A stretch of DNA of 64,000 nucleotides, taken from the NCBI GenBank assembly GCA_964017125.1, contig OZ024902.1:103946529-104010528 (forward strand), read 5' to 3'. A program made the position numbers and the translations under genes. Each line of letters begins with the position of its first letter. Positions within the stretch are counted from its first letter, which is position 1. Positions 23,462 through 35,171 of this stretch are shown one piece after another. Source of the DNA: Flabesymbios commensalis. Taxonomy: Eukaryota > Annelida > Polychaeta > Terebellida > Flabelligeridae. The notes under the pieces were generated by a model. The model saw only the letters and a program-made list of their open reading frames with translations, did not search any database and was not told the DNA's origin.

Positions 23462-24316
23462 AGCTAATTATGCATTATTTTGCTTCAGAAATTGTAAGCA
23501 TTGTCATTTTCGAAAGGGCTACAATTTTGCCATTAAGACATGCTTGTCATCGTCTGTCTATCATTTTGATTAAAAATATCATCATTAAAAACTTAGACAA
23601 AAAGTTTTTAAGTTTTTAAGTGAAATGAAGAAAGTTTCGGTATTTTGATCTGGTAATGTATATTACAGCTTCCTGATTACAGTAAAAAAAACATTTTTCA
23701 GGATGGCTATCGTGTAAAAATCATAATATAAATATCCTCAAAATGTATACATGTGTATGATTATTATATAGCTAAATATAGCATTTGTAAATTTTAAGTT
23801 ATCGACGTGCTCCTAATTTCTGAGCCAGCGAAAAATGAGACCCCTCGAGATGTTCCCAGATCCACTTGGCTAATCAAGCCGGATGTCACGAATCCTGCTC
23901 TGATACAGCAGCTGGGACCGCGGCACGTGATCGACAAACTGGGGAAATTCTAGATGCTGTAATATATATCACACCGTGCGGCAGGGCCTTGTGAATGGGA
24001 ATAAAATATCAAAGGCTAATTGGTGTTGGTGACTAGAGAGTGCATGCGCCGGTCTGGGTGGGGTAGGGTGGGGAAGGCTGGGGTGACCGGGGGTAGAGTG
24101 GGGAAGGATTATCTTGTTGGACAGGCGCGTATTGAGGTGGGAGTCCCCCCTGGCTGCATGCACGACTCCCCGTGACAATCTGGCCTCTGGCGCTTTCACA
24201 AATCCCGCACAGTTATCCCGCTTCGCTCGTGTTTGTTCCCGGCTAGATTATTCCCGTTATGTCACACGCGGCACCCGATCCTATCATATCGCCTTACCCC
24301 CAAGGGTGATAATACA

Positions 24317-24387
24317 TTTACCGATGCTGGTTGGATGCTGGGCCAGCGTCGTAGACGCTGGCCCAGCATCCAACCAGCATTGGTAAA
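24317..24387. mobile_element. PAL palindrome, 71 bp almost perfect (version 1)
   Basis: TTTACCGATGCTGGTTGGAT pairs with ATCCAACCAGCATTGGTAAA, and GCTGGGCCAGCG with CGCTGGCCCAGC, around TCGTAGA. One mismatch. The arm sequence GGTTGGATGC is specific to this locus. Confidence 0.8.
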
Positions 24388-24416
24388 CTGTCTAAAACTG
24401 ATTTAAATCACTCATC

Positions 24417-24478
24417 AAATGCTGGCTTGACGCTGGGCCATCATCTTACACGCTGCCCCAACTTGAATCTAACATTTA
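24417..24478. mobile_element. PAL relative, strongly degraded
   Basis: AATGCTGGCTTGACGCTGGGCC is followed by TTACACGCTGCCCCAACTTG. Only the left arm is convincing. An equivalent lies at about 33,373-33,434. Confidence 0.35.
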
Positions 24479-25540
24479 CTCTGCGGCGTGCAGTTGTGTT
24501 TCATATCATCCATATCTATCTGGTATAATAACCTTGACAGAAGGAAGAAACATGCATCCAAGTAATTATTTTGCTAAGTCAATATTCATGTGACTCATTT
24601 ATTTTAAAAAGCATACACGAAACAGATTACATTAATTCCTATAATTATGTAACTCTGCATTTACCCAAACCACACGAGATAAGCATATCTTTCCAAAATT
24701 GCAACACCAAGGACTACTTTCAGTAATGTGCCATGTCAAGTGTTTCGTATTAACTTAGATTTTTCTACTATTCTAAAATGCCCATTTTACAATTTTTGGT
24801 ACGAATATGTAGGCTACGTACGAATATTTAGTATGAATATTTGTTTATATGTATTTAATATTTGGTTATCAGTTCAGTGGAAAAAGGAGAGTTTGCTTAT
24901 CTTTTCCTTGATCCATGTAGGCCCATTCTAAGTTAAATCATATTTTTTAGTTATTAATTGAGTTATCGGCCAGTTGAATTATCAGGTAATTGAAGCTAGG
25001 TCTCACAAGGTATGGCGATGCACAACTTTAAGTGGTTAAGAACTATTTGATATAGGTTTATCTTCACGAATATTTTAAACCATTCCTACGTTTAGATAAA
25101 ACATAAGAAATTGTAGTTCAAAAAATGCACTTGTTATGAATGTATTTTTTAAATGTATTTAAAAAAATGTCCATCACATCTGGACATCGACCTTTGGCGT
25201 CATTCAAGCAGCATTGTTGTGTTCACAATTTCTTGTGAATCTGTTAAGGCCTAGGGATTGTCTTCAGCACTGTAAGAGATAATCAAATTAACCCATGTCA
25301 TCCTGTATTGAACATTTAATCCCTCACGCACTGACTGTGGGTCTTTTAGGTTGTGAGGGTCAGCAGGCAGGCGGGCGGGCGGTCAGCCACGCGGTCAGCG
25401 GTAAACAAGCCGTCTACAGGTTTATTTGCCTGTTTATTGACGGACTGCGTGTTGTTGATTGACCGCTGGGACTGGTGGCACCCCAGGCGGACATTCTGTT
25501 CCTCCACGTGCATCATGCATGGCTATCTGGCTAGTAAGGG

Positions 25541-25622
25541 ACGTTGACACATTGTTGTTTTAATGCTGGCCCACCTTCTGCAATAATGGGCCAGCATTGA
25601 ACCACAATTGGCTCAATGGCTC
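25541..25622. mobile_element. PAL element, degraded loop (version 1)
   Basis: ACATTGTTGTTTTAATGCTG and GGCCCA pair with TGGGCC and CAGCATTGAACCACAATTGG. The loop (CCTTCTGCAATAA) is unlike the usual one. Confidence 0.65.
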
Positions 25623-25903
25623 ATGTGTGGATACATGTCCAGCCTGAGATGCGACACAGTTCCCGGCCCAATTTAGCCTGTATGTGCACAAAAGTGGCCT
25701 AAAGCCCGATTCATTTCATTTTTACGACACAGTTCCGCGCCGCGCCTTGTCGTGCTATCCGCCACATGTCTCTGCTTTTAAAGTCGTGGTCACATCGTAC
25801 GTAGTTGAACTTCGGCCGTAGATGACCATTTGACATCATTTGACGCCATTTCAAGTCATTCAAGCAAAATTGCTGTGTTTACAAATTATAGTGAATTCGT
25901 TAA

Positions 25904-26126
25904 CCCTTTGACTTCCAGGCCGGGGTGCATACCAGGATCCAGATATACTGGTGTAGGAGTTCTATTTTTCGTCATTTGAAGCTGGAATTGCTAACGCAAT
26001 TTCCAGCTTCAAATGACGAAAAATACATAAATGTAGTATATATTTGACGAAAATTTGTGTCATTTTATGGTTACGTTCATTGACGAACGACGACGGAAAT
26101 TTCCGTCATGTATGGTAGTGAAAAGG
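25904..26126 (+). mobile_element. TTAA element present in one version only (subgroup D)
   Basis: Flanked by TTAA at 25,900-25,903 and 26,127-26,130. Ends are CCCTTTGACTTCC and GTGAAAAGG. A long hairpin (TATTTTTCGTCATTTGAAGC paired with GCTTCAAATGACGAAAAATA) lies near 25,968-26,028. The second version reads GAATTCGTTAAAGTCTACG at about 34,798-34,816, an exact empty site with one TTAA. This filled/empty pair directly proves TTAA target duplication and past mobility. Confidence 0.92.
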
Positions 26127-26474
26127 TTAAAGTCTACGTAAGGATTGATTCCCAGCCCTGCATGATAAGATATAATCAAATGACCCATGATCACGCTCTG
26201 GCACGAGACTGAACTGTAATTAAAAGTACAAACATCTCTAAACATAATTAATTGTAACTACACGTAGTGCGCAGGCCGCTGATGTTCCGTCCATTCTATA
26301 GATGCACCACTAGAATTGTCCACGCTTTAAGCAGTTTCGCTTTTAAAATCGAAATGTGACTCTGATAATAGCTCTGGATCGTGTCGTGGCGGGTTGTTAT
26401 ATTGTGGTTTGATCATGTACAGTATATAATGATAATGTACATTAAAGACCTTGTCCACTGTTTAGTTTATATAT

Positions 26475-26493
26475 ATTCACCAGGTGTCGCTTA
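26475..26493 (+). promoter_or_regulatory. CTCF-like site (version 1)
   Basis: ATTCACCAGGTGTCGCTTA; the same site is kept at 35,153-35,171. The following 50 bp (TATCTCTGTATTGAGCGCGA, TGCTTTCTGGGTA) resembles 54,470-54,512, so part of this is a dispersed repeat. Confidence 0.3.
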
Positions 26494-27536
26494 TCCTTAC
26501 TATCTCTGTATTGAGCGCGATGCTTTCTGGGTATAGCTTTATCCCGTTATTGGTTTACAGTGGGCCAATGACTAATTTTGCACATCGTTACAGTACACTC
26601 ACTGCTTTGAAGAGTTTTGAGCACTGTTACTTCGGCTATGCTTTATGACCGAAACAACAGCTAGTGCTCCAAGCTATTCAAAGCTTACACAAACATGGTG
26701 TGCTGTAATAATTGGATTTTTTTGGATCAAAGCAAATGCAGTAATCATTTTTCAACCAGCATCCAGTCTTTACTGGCAATTGTAATCAGAAAGCCTTCAG
26801 CACTAGCTGCAAGCAGGTCTATCAAAATGGATTAGTAATGGTTTAAATTTGTTTAACTATGCTTTTTATTTGTTCACAGAATTGACATGATTAGGAAATA
26901 ATATGTTCTAAATTAATTACCAGTATATAGTGTCATAATGGCGAGCTTCATTGAGCTGTCACCCCCACCCCCCCCCCCCCCGTAACCACTTCTAATATTG
27001 AGAGGAGGGCACCTGTACTCATGGCACGCCATCGGTGTCTTACAGGACTGTGCTCTGCTGCTTAATTAACAATATTGTTTGGACAGTGCTTGATGTCCAG
27101 AAAATTGGCCTTGTTTCACCAGACCATATCATTGGTTTGAGTCGGGTGCACGGCACATACGTTGGTACAACCATTAGCCAGCATAGGGCCAGAGTCTGCT
27201 GTAAGTCATGTAATGGTTAAGAAGGAAGCTGCTTTATCACAGGTCTATCAGCAGCCACCGACCATTTGTGTATTGACATCTCCCAGTAGCATCAGGCACT
27301 ATCTCCACTTGCCTTCATCCCACACTTATCCCCTCGGGGCGTGATTGTTCCCCGGACGGGGGAGCTCTTCCTGGTGATGAAGGAGGCAGGGATGCTCACG
27401 CCGTTTGGCCTCTCTCTAACCTCTCCTTGCTCTGTCCTTTCCTCCAAGTTTGTAGTATCCTGATTCCAAGCTATTGAAAAAACACCAGAATTCAACCCTC
27501 TGGTGCCTTTAAAATTAAAATGTTTGCGAGTTACAT

Positions 27537-27736
27537 NNNNNNNNNNNNNNNNNNNNNNNNNNNNNNNNNNNNNNNNNNNNNNNNNNNNNNNNNNNNNNNN
27601 NNNNNNNNNNNNNNNNNNNNNNNNNNNNNNNNNNNNNNNNNNNNNNNNNNNNNNNNNNNNNNNNNNNNNNNNNNNNNNNNNNNNNNNNNNNNNNNNNNNN
27701 NNNNNNNNNNNNNNNNNNNNNNNNNNNNNNNNNNNN
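27537..27736. other. Assembly gap, 200 N
   Basis: Exactly 200 N, so probably a fixed-size placeholder and not a measured distance. Frames drawn across it are meaningless. Confidence 0.98.
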
Positions 27737-27884
27737 ACATAACCGTATATTATTATCTGGTGGTAAGTGGAATTTTCAATAATTGTATCTGCACGGTGGC
27801 CATATCTCCATGCAGCAGGCCTGCAGGCGACGCTATCTGTATGCCAAGTCTGACAGGTTATCTTTCATAATTCTCTGACATTTG

Positions 27885-27949
27885 CTCAACGTTATCTCAT
27901 TTACGGGCAAACGTCGTAGACGTTGGTCCGTAAATGAGACAACGTTGAG
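27885..27949. mobile_element. PAL-related palindrome (version 2)
   Basis: Allelic to 18,969-19,033. The loop reads CGTCGTAGACG, the inverse of the other version's CGTCTACAACG apart from one base. Arms have three mismatches. Confidence 0.75.
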
Positions 27950-28410
27950 ACATGATCTGCCTACTGCTGCAGAATTTGCAGACAGACGGCCCAGCCACAG
28001 ATGACTGCCTCTGATAATCCTCCACTTGGTGATCTAATCTTTGAAAGTTTGGATGCCGTTAGGAAAGGGTCTGTCACAGCAACTCACATAGAATATCTTT
28101 GTAGTTTACTTCATGACAATAAACTGCAATATGAATACAATCGACAACTGTTTAATGGAGAAACCACGCTAACTTAAAAAAAAATTCTAGCATAATTACA
28201 TTACGTTAGTCCTATGCGTAAAGTGATTAACTTCGCGATGTTTATCAGATCTAAAACCTAAGCTGTACCCAGTACGTGAGCGGTTATTATGGTAATTATG
28301 GCGGTGAGTAATGAGGTATGGTTAATCAAAAATTGACTATACTAAATTGACTGTTATTTTATCGGAATAAATAGATAAAAATGGACTTTAGACCACTTTT
28401 TTGTGCAGAC

Positions 28411-28670
28411 ATACCAAAACTGGCCAGGATAACCTCATGAGAATGGTGGTGGCGAGCACAGTATTTGAACACAGGAACACGATTTTACCTGCGTTTCAAG
28501 AACAGGATTTGAAATTCGTGCCATGGCGGTTTGAGGACGAGCACGTCACGGATGTCACGGATGCTTCCACAATATTGAAGCTCTACACCTGGGCGTAGAA
28601 GAAACATTTCGTTGGGAAACCGAATACCTCGAGCAGGAGCGGATTCCAAACTCTGTGATAGGCGGTGACA
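28411..28670 (-). mobile_element. SINE-1 copy (version 2)
   Basis: Same landmarks as 19,495-19,757, with GAGGACGAGCACGTCACGG preserved better. The tRNA-like head is interrupted at GGTGACATTAA by the TTAA-A element. Confidence 0.65.
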
Positions 28671-28674
28671 TTAA

Positions 28675-28912
28675 CCCTTTAACCGCCAAATTATTCAATT
28701 TTAATTTTCACTCACTTGAAGTTGTGTCTCACTGACGCGATCCACAACTTCAAGTGAGTGAAAATTATTCAGATTTGACAAAATGGAGGTCAACTCTTTT
28801 CAAATCTTGCTGGTTGATGTCACATTTTATCTTTACCATATTTAAAATGTGGTACTTAATGTGCTAATAAAAAATGAAAGCCCGAGTATATGCGGCACTG
28901 GCAGTTAAAGGG
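28675..28912 (+). mobile_element. TTAA-A element, complete (version 2)
   Basis: TTAA at 28,671-28,674 and TTCC (mutated TTAA) at 28,913-28,916. CCCTTTAACCGCC ... GGCAGTTAAAGGG. Hairpin CACTTGAAGTTGTG / CACAACTTCAAGTG near the left end, then the conserved tail with ACAAAATGGAGGTCAACTC and GTGCTAATAAAAAATGAAAG. Confidence 0.85.
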
Positions 28913-29337
28913 TTCCACCACATCCGGACCCCCGCCAATCCATTGTGTAGTGTAGCGTATACGAGACTGTATATTTTCATTTGACTGACTTAGTTGACTG
29001 ACTTAGATTTCTATGTGGAAGATGACCAAACTATTATACATCTCGTGATCTCGACTAATCAACCCTCAGCATTTACAAAATGACATACATGTAGGCCCAT
29101 TATGATCTTATACCACTTACATGTTATTATGCATATAGTATGGTTGTTTTGCATGACAAAATGAGTTCAAGAGGAGTTCATTCTAGGTATTTTAAATATA
29201 ATTTGAGTATCAATTCCGAGTAGACGCTTTAGTGAGGAGCGCGCGGCGCGGGGCCCTGCGCGAAATTAACGTCGATATGCACTGGTCTCAACCTTAACTC
29301 GATAAGGCCGCCATCAACGTGATCGCCTAGTCACATT

Positions 29338-29457
29338 GAGAAGGGAGAAACAATACTGTTTTTCTGAAAACCCCACACGGGAACAGCGGGGTTCGAAACC
29401 GGGACGCATGCATGACTGGTGAGGCAGTCAGCCGCTCTAGCCATTGCGCCACGTCCA
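29338..29457 (-). mobile_element. SINE-2 head fragment (version 2)
   Basis: Allele of 20,371-20,493, with boxes GGCGCAATGGCTAG and GGTTTCGAACCCCGC intact. Confidence 0.75.
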
Positions 29458-29479
29458 CGCTTTAGGTGAAGGAGACGTA

Positions 29480-29565
29480 CATATCGTCGCCTTGGAGCTA
29501 AAGGATCCTATCTGCCACTCTGACGAGTGTCAGATAGGATCCTTTAGCTCCGAGGCGACGATATG
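29480..29565. repeat. Long hairpin with single right arm (version 2)
   Basis: CATATCGTCGCC... pairs with ...GGCGACGATATG over about 40 bp each side around a TGAC loop (CACTC-TGAC-GAGTG). Two mismatches. This is the simpler and probably ancestral form. Confidence 0.85.
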
Positions 29566-29661
29566 TAGGCCTATGAATAAAATGCACTACTGGTCCAACA
29601 TCTAAGAGTACCCCGGCCTTAAATTTGAAAAAAATGGGGCCTCCTGCAACCGTTATGTATA

Positions 29662-29812
29662 TAATAGGCTAAACTGGGTCAGGATGACTTCCAGAGGATG
29701 GTGAGATGCATCAAATGGCACTTCTGATAGTATTCGAGCCCTGGCAACACTCAAGCGGAACATGCGACGTCTCGGTGACAAAGTCTACCACAATACTGAA
29801 TCTTTAGAAATG
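29662..29812 (-). mobile_element. SINE-1, head-less fragment (version 2)
   Basis: Allele of 20,728-20,880. ATAGGCTAAACTGGGTCAGG through CTGAATCTTTAG. Confidence 0.6.
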
Positions 29813-30626
29813 GATATGGAAATTATGGATTTATTTATCCGCGAAAAGTATTTATTTTTATGTCATGCTCATGCGGCTGTCATTTACAAATAATTTTCTA
29901 ATAAGCTCTCTTTGGGCCAATTCCTGATCCCATGTTGTGTCTAATTATTGGGCCAGCATTGGTCCAGTGCCGTGTGTCAACTGTGCACACAAACGCTGGG
30001 TGTGGTAGGCGGGCGAGTCCGATCTAGCCCCGGGGGAAGTGATTTCACTCCCTAATGGTCAGTATATCTGCCATGGCATGCCCTAGTGTTAATAGGTGCT
30101 GTCTGGTCAACTGGTCAAGGAAGACAGCGCCCAACTGCTGCTGCCGCCTGCCGATTAGGGCGGTAACTATCACCGTGAGGTGAAGCGACGTGGTTCGGAA
30201 AGGCATGAATAGAGAGAGAGAGAGGAGCGATGTTGGGTGGGAGTTTTTATTTTATGCAATTTTTTATCATCAAAACTTCAAAATTATTTATGCAAGCTCT
30301 TTTTCTTAAATATAGCCATACACTATTAATTGACGTAAAGTCACATAAAATGTGAAATCCACGAAAAACAAGATGGCTGCTTAGAAAACGTGACATAAAA
30401 CTTTAAGTAGTTAAAGGACATAATTCATACTATTATGTTTTTATGGCATTCTTCCCTGTGCTCAGTGTTTTTGGGTAAAATGTCCCCATTTAAGGGAGTT
30501 GTTCCGGTTGACCACAGTGGTCAAAGTGTACCCCGGGCCACCCTGTGTGACAGCGCCATCTGTCCAACATAACGGTACCCTGCTAGTTAAGGGCAGACGC
30601 CCGGCGATCAGAAACACCCCCGCGAT

Positions 30627-30693
30627 GCCCGGCGTTGGTTGAAAGGTGTGCCGACGTCGGAGACGTTGGCACAGCTTTGAGCCAACGCCTGGC
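30627..30693. mobile_element. PAL-like palindrome (version 2)
   Basis: Allele of 21,711-21,777. The right outer arm has CGCCTGGC instead of CGCCGGGC, which breaks one pair. Confidence 0.65.
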
Positions 30694-31680
30694 CGGCGTC
30701 CTCCCCCGTCCCGTTAACTGGGGGATTGCGTGCGCGGGGGGTACCACTAATCACACCGCTGTGTCTGACACAATTCAATACTTCCAACATCTGCTTCTCC
30801 CCAGAAATTAGGACGGCCCGGGAATCCTGAATGAATTCGCCAGGAAGTACAAGGGTCGACCCCGCTGACCCCGGTCACGTGACGCGGCTGAAGGGTCTGC
30901 TCGGATTATCTGGTGAAATAAGAATTACCGCTTCCTTCTGATGGCCGCAATTAGGACCCTGCGCGTACCGGTGTCCATTATTAACAGCGTAATAGAGGTG
31001 ACAGTCACTGTACATGCAAATGTAGCCTCTACGTAATTGCCCCGTCATAGGCCTATACATCACAGAATTACAGGTCTATGATATATACATCTATATGTGT
31101 GTATGTACAGCACGCGAATGGCTCGTCATAATTTCGACCCTTATGGTGTCATTAAAATGTATACATTGTTGTTGAAGTACTTGTTGTATTGAAATGACGT
31201 GTGTACAGATGTATGACTAACACTAATGACTAAGAAGTTGTCACTACAACTTCTGATACTTAGGCCTAAACCGCGTTTCCCTTGGCGTTTTTGCGTGGTC
31301 ACTGTAAATACCCGTTTTACAATAATTAGTGACACTTTTTTCAGATTGGTTAATATATCGGAGATATAGGTTGCACTGTGATTGAACCAGGATCCCCAGT
31401 ACATCATGGTTCTCATGTGAGAGATCATACCACATACAGTATATATACAGTAATATCAATACCAGTTAACGTTGGATCACAATTTAACGAATCAAAATCC
31501 GAACTCTTGCGATAGGGCTACCCACTATACCAGGGCCCCGCCGATCGCCTCGCAGGAATTAAACTTTAAAATTCATTCTGGTACCCCGATCATACATGGT
31601 TATGGCATTTCGTCTAGATTTCATTTTAAAGGCTTTATTTTTACAGCATCACTATTGTCCAAATAATTATAAAAAAAGCG

Positions 31681-31752
31681 GGTTCAACGCTGGTTTAAAA
31701 CTGGTTCAATGGTGCGCCAACGTTTGAGACGCACCATTGAAGCAACATTGCA
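31681..31752. mobile_element. PAL relative, degraded (version 2)
   Basis: Allele of 22,777-22,852. GGTTCAATGGTGCGCCAACG here pairs better with GACGCACCATTGAAGC (GTGCGCC against the other version's GTGTGCC). Confidence 0.45.
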
Positions 31753-32185
31753 ACAAACAGTGGGCTGCACGATTTATCTGTTGTTTCAGCATTTTTATTA
31801 TCATTTTCCGCATCACATTCCCTTTTTATAAACGAAGAGGTAGTTTCTATTCAATTTATAATTCCAATTATATTCTGTACACTCTGTCTATTGACGGTAT
31901 AACCTGCTGTGAAACGACTGTGCCGTGCAAAACCAAAAAGCAGTAACTGATTACTTTACAAGTAATCAGTTTTTGTCTTTTGACTTTTGATAGAGCTAAA
32001 GCCTGTATCTCACTTACTCCCTGTCAACTCTAATTAATTATTCAGCGCTGGTCTAGGTTTTAATAAGCGCCTGGTATTATCAGCGGCTGCCAGGATGCAT
32101 TTAGAGTGTGCATGAACTCTTCCTCCGCTCTTAAGGCTCAATTTACTCACCCTATAACTGTTATCGTCTTTAAAATGTAATTTAA

Positions 32186-32369
32186 CCCTTACAACGCTGA
32201 AATATTTTTTTATAAACCATGGAGACCAAATGTTTTTTTTTTAATTTGAAGTCATCATAATGTCTTAGTTGGCTCTTTCAGCTTCATTTGAATACCTATG
32301 TTATGGGTCTACGACCATTATAATTTTTTTAAATTCCTTCAGCTAGACATCAGAATTTGACGTCTCTAG
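32186..32369 (+). mobile_element. TTAA-B element, right end decayed (version 2)
   Basis: TTAA at 32,182-32,185 then CCCTTACAACGCTGAAATAT. It lacks the GCGGGGATCGTCTT block present in the other version. Confidence 0.65.
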
Positions 32370-33272
32370 CTAATTATGCATTATTTTGCTTCAGAAATTG
32401 TAAGCATTGTCATTTTCGAAAGGGCTACAATTTTGCCATTAAGACATGTTTGTCATCGTCTGTCTATCATTTTGATTAAAATTATCATCATTAAAGACTT
32501 AGACAAAAAGTTTTTAAGTTTTTAAGTGAAATGAAGAAAGTTTCGGTATTTTGATCTGGTAATGTATATTATAGCTTCCCGATTACAGTAAAAAAAAACA
32601 TTTCTCAGGATGGCTATCGTGTGAAAAACATAATATAAATATCCTCAAAATGTATACATGTGTATGATTATTATATAGCTAAATACTAAAAGAGCCAAGA
32701 GAAAAAAAATGTGCGGCACAATGAATTTTAACGTGAGCATTTGTAAATTTCAAGTTATCGACGTGCTCCTAATTTCTGAGCCAGCGAAAAATGAGACCCC
32801 TCGAGATGTTCCCGGATCCACTTGGCTAATCAAGCCGGATGTCACGAATCCTGCTCTGATACAGCAGCTGGGACCGCGGCACGTGATCGACAAACTGGGG
32901 AAATTCTAGATGCTGTTATATATATCACACCGTGCGGCAGGGCCTTGTGAATGGGAATAAAATATCAAAGGCTAATTGGTGTTGGTGACTAGAGAGTGCA
33001 TGCGCCGGTCTGGGTGGTGTAGGGTGGGGAAGGCTAGGGTGACCGGGGGTAGGGTGGGGAAGGATTATCTTGTTGGACAGGCGCGTATTGAGGTGGGAGT
33101 CCCCCCTGGCTGCATGCACGACTCCCCGTGACAATCTGGCCTCGGGCGCTTTCACAAATCCCGCACAGTTATCCCGCTTCGCTCGTGTTTGTTCCCGGCT
33201 AGATTATTCCCGTTATGTCACACGCGGCACCCGATCCTATCATATCGCCTTACCCCCAAGGGTGATAATACA

Positions 33273-33343
33273 TTTACCGATGCTGGTTGGATGCTGGGCC
33301 AGCGTCGTAGACGCTGGCCCAGCATCCAACCAGCATTGGTAAA
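33273..33343. mobile_element. PAL palindrome, 71 bp almost perfect (version 2)
   Basis: Identical in layout to 24,317-24,387, with the loop TCGTAGA in the same orientation. Confidence 0.8.
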
Positions 33344-34445
33344 CTGTCTAAAACTGATTTAAATCACTCATCAAATGCTGGCTTGACGCTGGGCCATCAA
33401 CTTACACGCTGCCCCAACTTGAATCTAACATTTACTCTGCGGCGTGCAGTTGTGTTTCATATCAGCCACATCTATCTGGTATAATAACTTTGACAGAAGG
33501 GAGAAACATGCATCCAAGTAATTATTTTGCTAAGTCAATATTCATGTGACTCATCTATTTTAAAAAGCATACACGAAACAGATTACATTAATTCCTATAA
33601 TTATGTAACTCTGCATTTACCCAAACCACACGAGATAACCATATCTTGCCAAAATTGCAACACCAATGACTACTTTCAGTAATGTGCCATGTCAAGTGTT
33701 TCGTATTAACTTAGATGTTTCTACTATTCTAAAATGCCCATTTTACAATTTTTGGTACGAATATGTAGGCTACGTATGAATATTTAGTATGAATATTTGT
33801 TTATATGTATTTAATATTTGGTTATCGGCCAGTTGAATTAACAGGTAATTGAAGCTAGGTCTCGCAAGGTATGGCGATGCAGAACTTCTAGTGGTTAAGA
33901 ACTATTTGTAATAGGTTTATCTTCACGAATATTTTAAACCATTCCTAAGTTTAGATAAAACATAAGAAATTCTAGTTCAAAAATTGCCCTTGTTATAAAT
34001 GTATTTTTAAAATGTATTTAAAAAAATGTCCATCACACCTGGACATCGACCTTTGGCGTCATTCAAGCAGCATTGTTGTGTTTACAATTACTTGTGAATC
34101 TGTTAAGGCCTACTAAGGATGGTTTCCAGCACTGTAAGAGATAATCAAATTAACCCATGTCATCCTGTATTGAACATTTAATCCCTCACGCACTGACTTT
34201 TTGTCCCGATGCCTTGCTCTAGAATTTGAACCGGGCAAACTGTGGGTCTTTTAGGTTGTGAGGGTCAGCAGGCAGGCGGGCGGGCGGTCAGCCACGCGGT
34301 CAGCGGTAAACAAGCCGTCTACAGGTTTATTTGCCTGTTTATTGACGGACTGTGTGTTGTTGATTGACCGCTGGGACTGGTGGCACCCCAGGCGGACATT
34401 CTGTTCCTCCACGTGCATCATGCATGGCTATCTGGCTAGTAAGGG

Positions 34446-34527
34446 ACGTTGACACATTGTTGTTTTAATGCTGGCCCACCTTCTGCAATAATGGGCCAGC
34501 ATTGAACCACAATTGGCTCAATGGCTC
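34446..34527. mobile_element. PAL element, degraded loop (version 2)
   Basis: Allele of 25,541-25,622 with no obvious differences in the arms. Confidence 0.65.
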
Positions 34528-35152
34528 ATGTGTAGATACATGTCCAGCCTGAGATGCGACACAGTTCCCGGCCCAATTTAGCCTGTATGTGCACAAAAGT
34601 GGCCTAAAGCCCGATTCATTTCATTTTTACGACACAGTTCCGCGCCGCGCCTTGTCGTGCTATCCGCCACTTGTCTCTGCTTTTAAAGTCGTGGTCACAT
34701 CGTACGTAGTTGAACTTCGGCCGTAGATGACCATTTGACATCATTTGACGCCATTTCAAGTCATTCAAGCAAAATTGCTGTGTTCACAAATTATAGTGAA
34801 TTCGTTAAAGTCTACGTAAGGATTGATTCCCAGCCCTGCATGATAAGATATAATCAAATGACCCATGTTCACGCTCTGGCACGAGACTGAACTGTAATTA
34901 AAAGTACAAACATCTCTAAACATAATTAATTGTAACTACACGTAGTGCGCAGGCCGCTGATGTTCCGTCTATTCTATAGATGCACCACTAGAATTGTCCA
35001 CGCTTTAAGCAGTTTCGCTTTTAAAATCGAAATGTGATTCTGATAATAGCTCTGGATCGTGTCGTGGCGAGTTGTTATATTGTGGTTTGATCATGTACAG
35101 TATATAATGATGATGTACAATAAAGACCTTGTCCACTCTTTAGTTTATATAT

Positions 35153-35171
35153 ATTCACCAGGTGTCGCTTA
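35153..35171 (+). promoter_or_regulatory. CTCF-like site (version 2)
   Basis: ATTCACCAGGTGTCGCTTA, unchanged from the other version. Confidence 0.3.

Larger units (their letters stand above)
18820..27536 (+). repeat. Duplicated segment, version 1 (left of gap)
   Basis: 8,717 bp collinear with 27,737-36,216. Similarity begins at ACATAACCGTATATTATTAT and runs to TTTAAAATTAAAATG(T)-GAGTTACAT at the gap edge. Most stretches differ by a few substitutions per 100 bp, with indels of 14 to 227 bp. No protein gene is recognised inside. Because its right end meets the N gap exactly and its left end corresponds to the first base after the gap, this is best explained as one allele of a locus whose other allele follows the gap. 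Confidence 0.9.

Noticed and set aside
24114-24386. 90-codon frame conserved in both versions (also 33,070-33,342)
   Set aside because: Its C-terminal third is a PAL palindrome and the rest is GC-rich sequence with no domain; identity between versions reflects recent common origin.
27503-27870. Open frames across the N gap
   Set aside because: They consist of undetermined residues and carry no information.
28401-28598. 65-codon frame over SINE-1
   Set aside because: Shadow of the SINE; not kept in the other version because of small indels.
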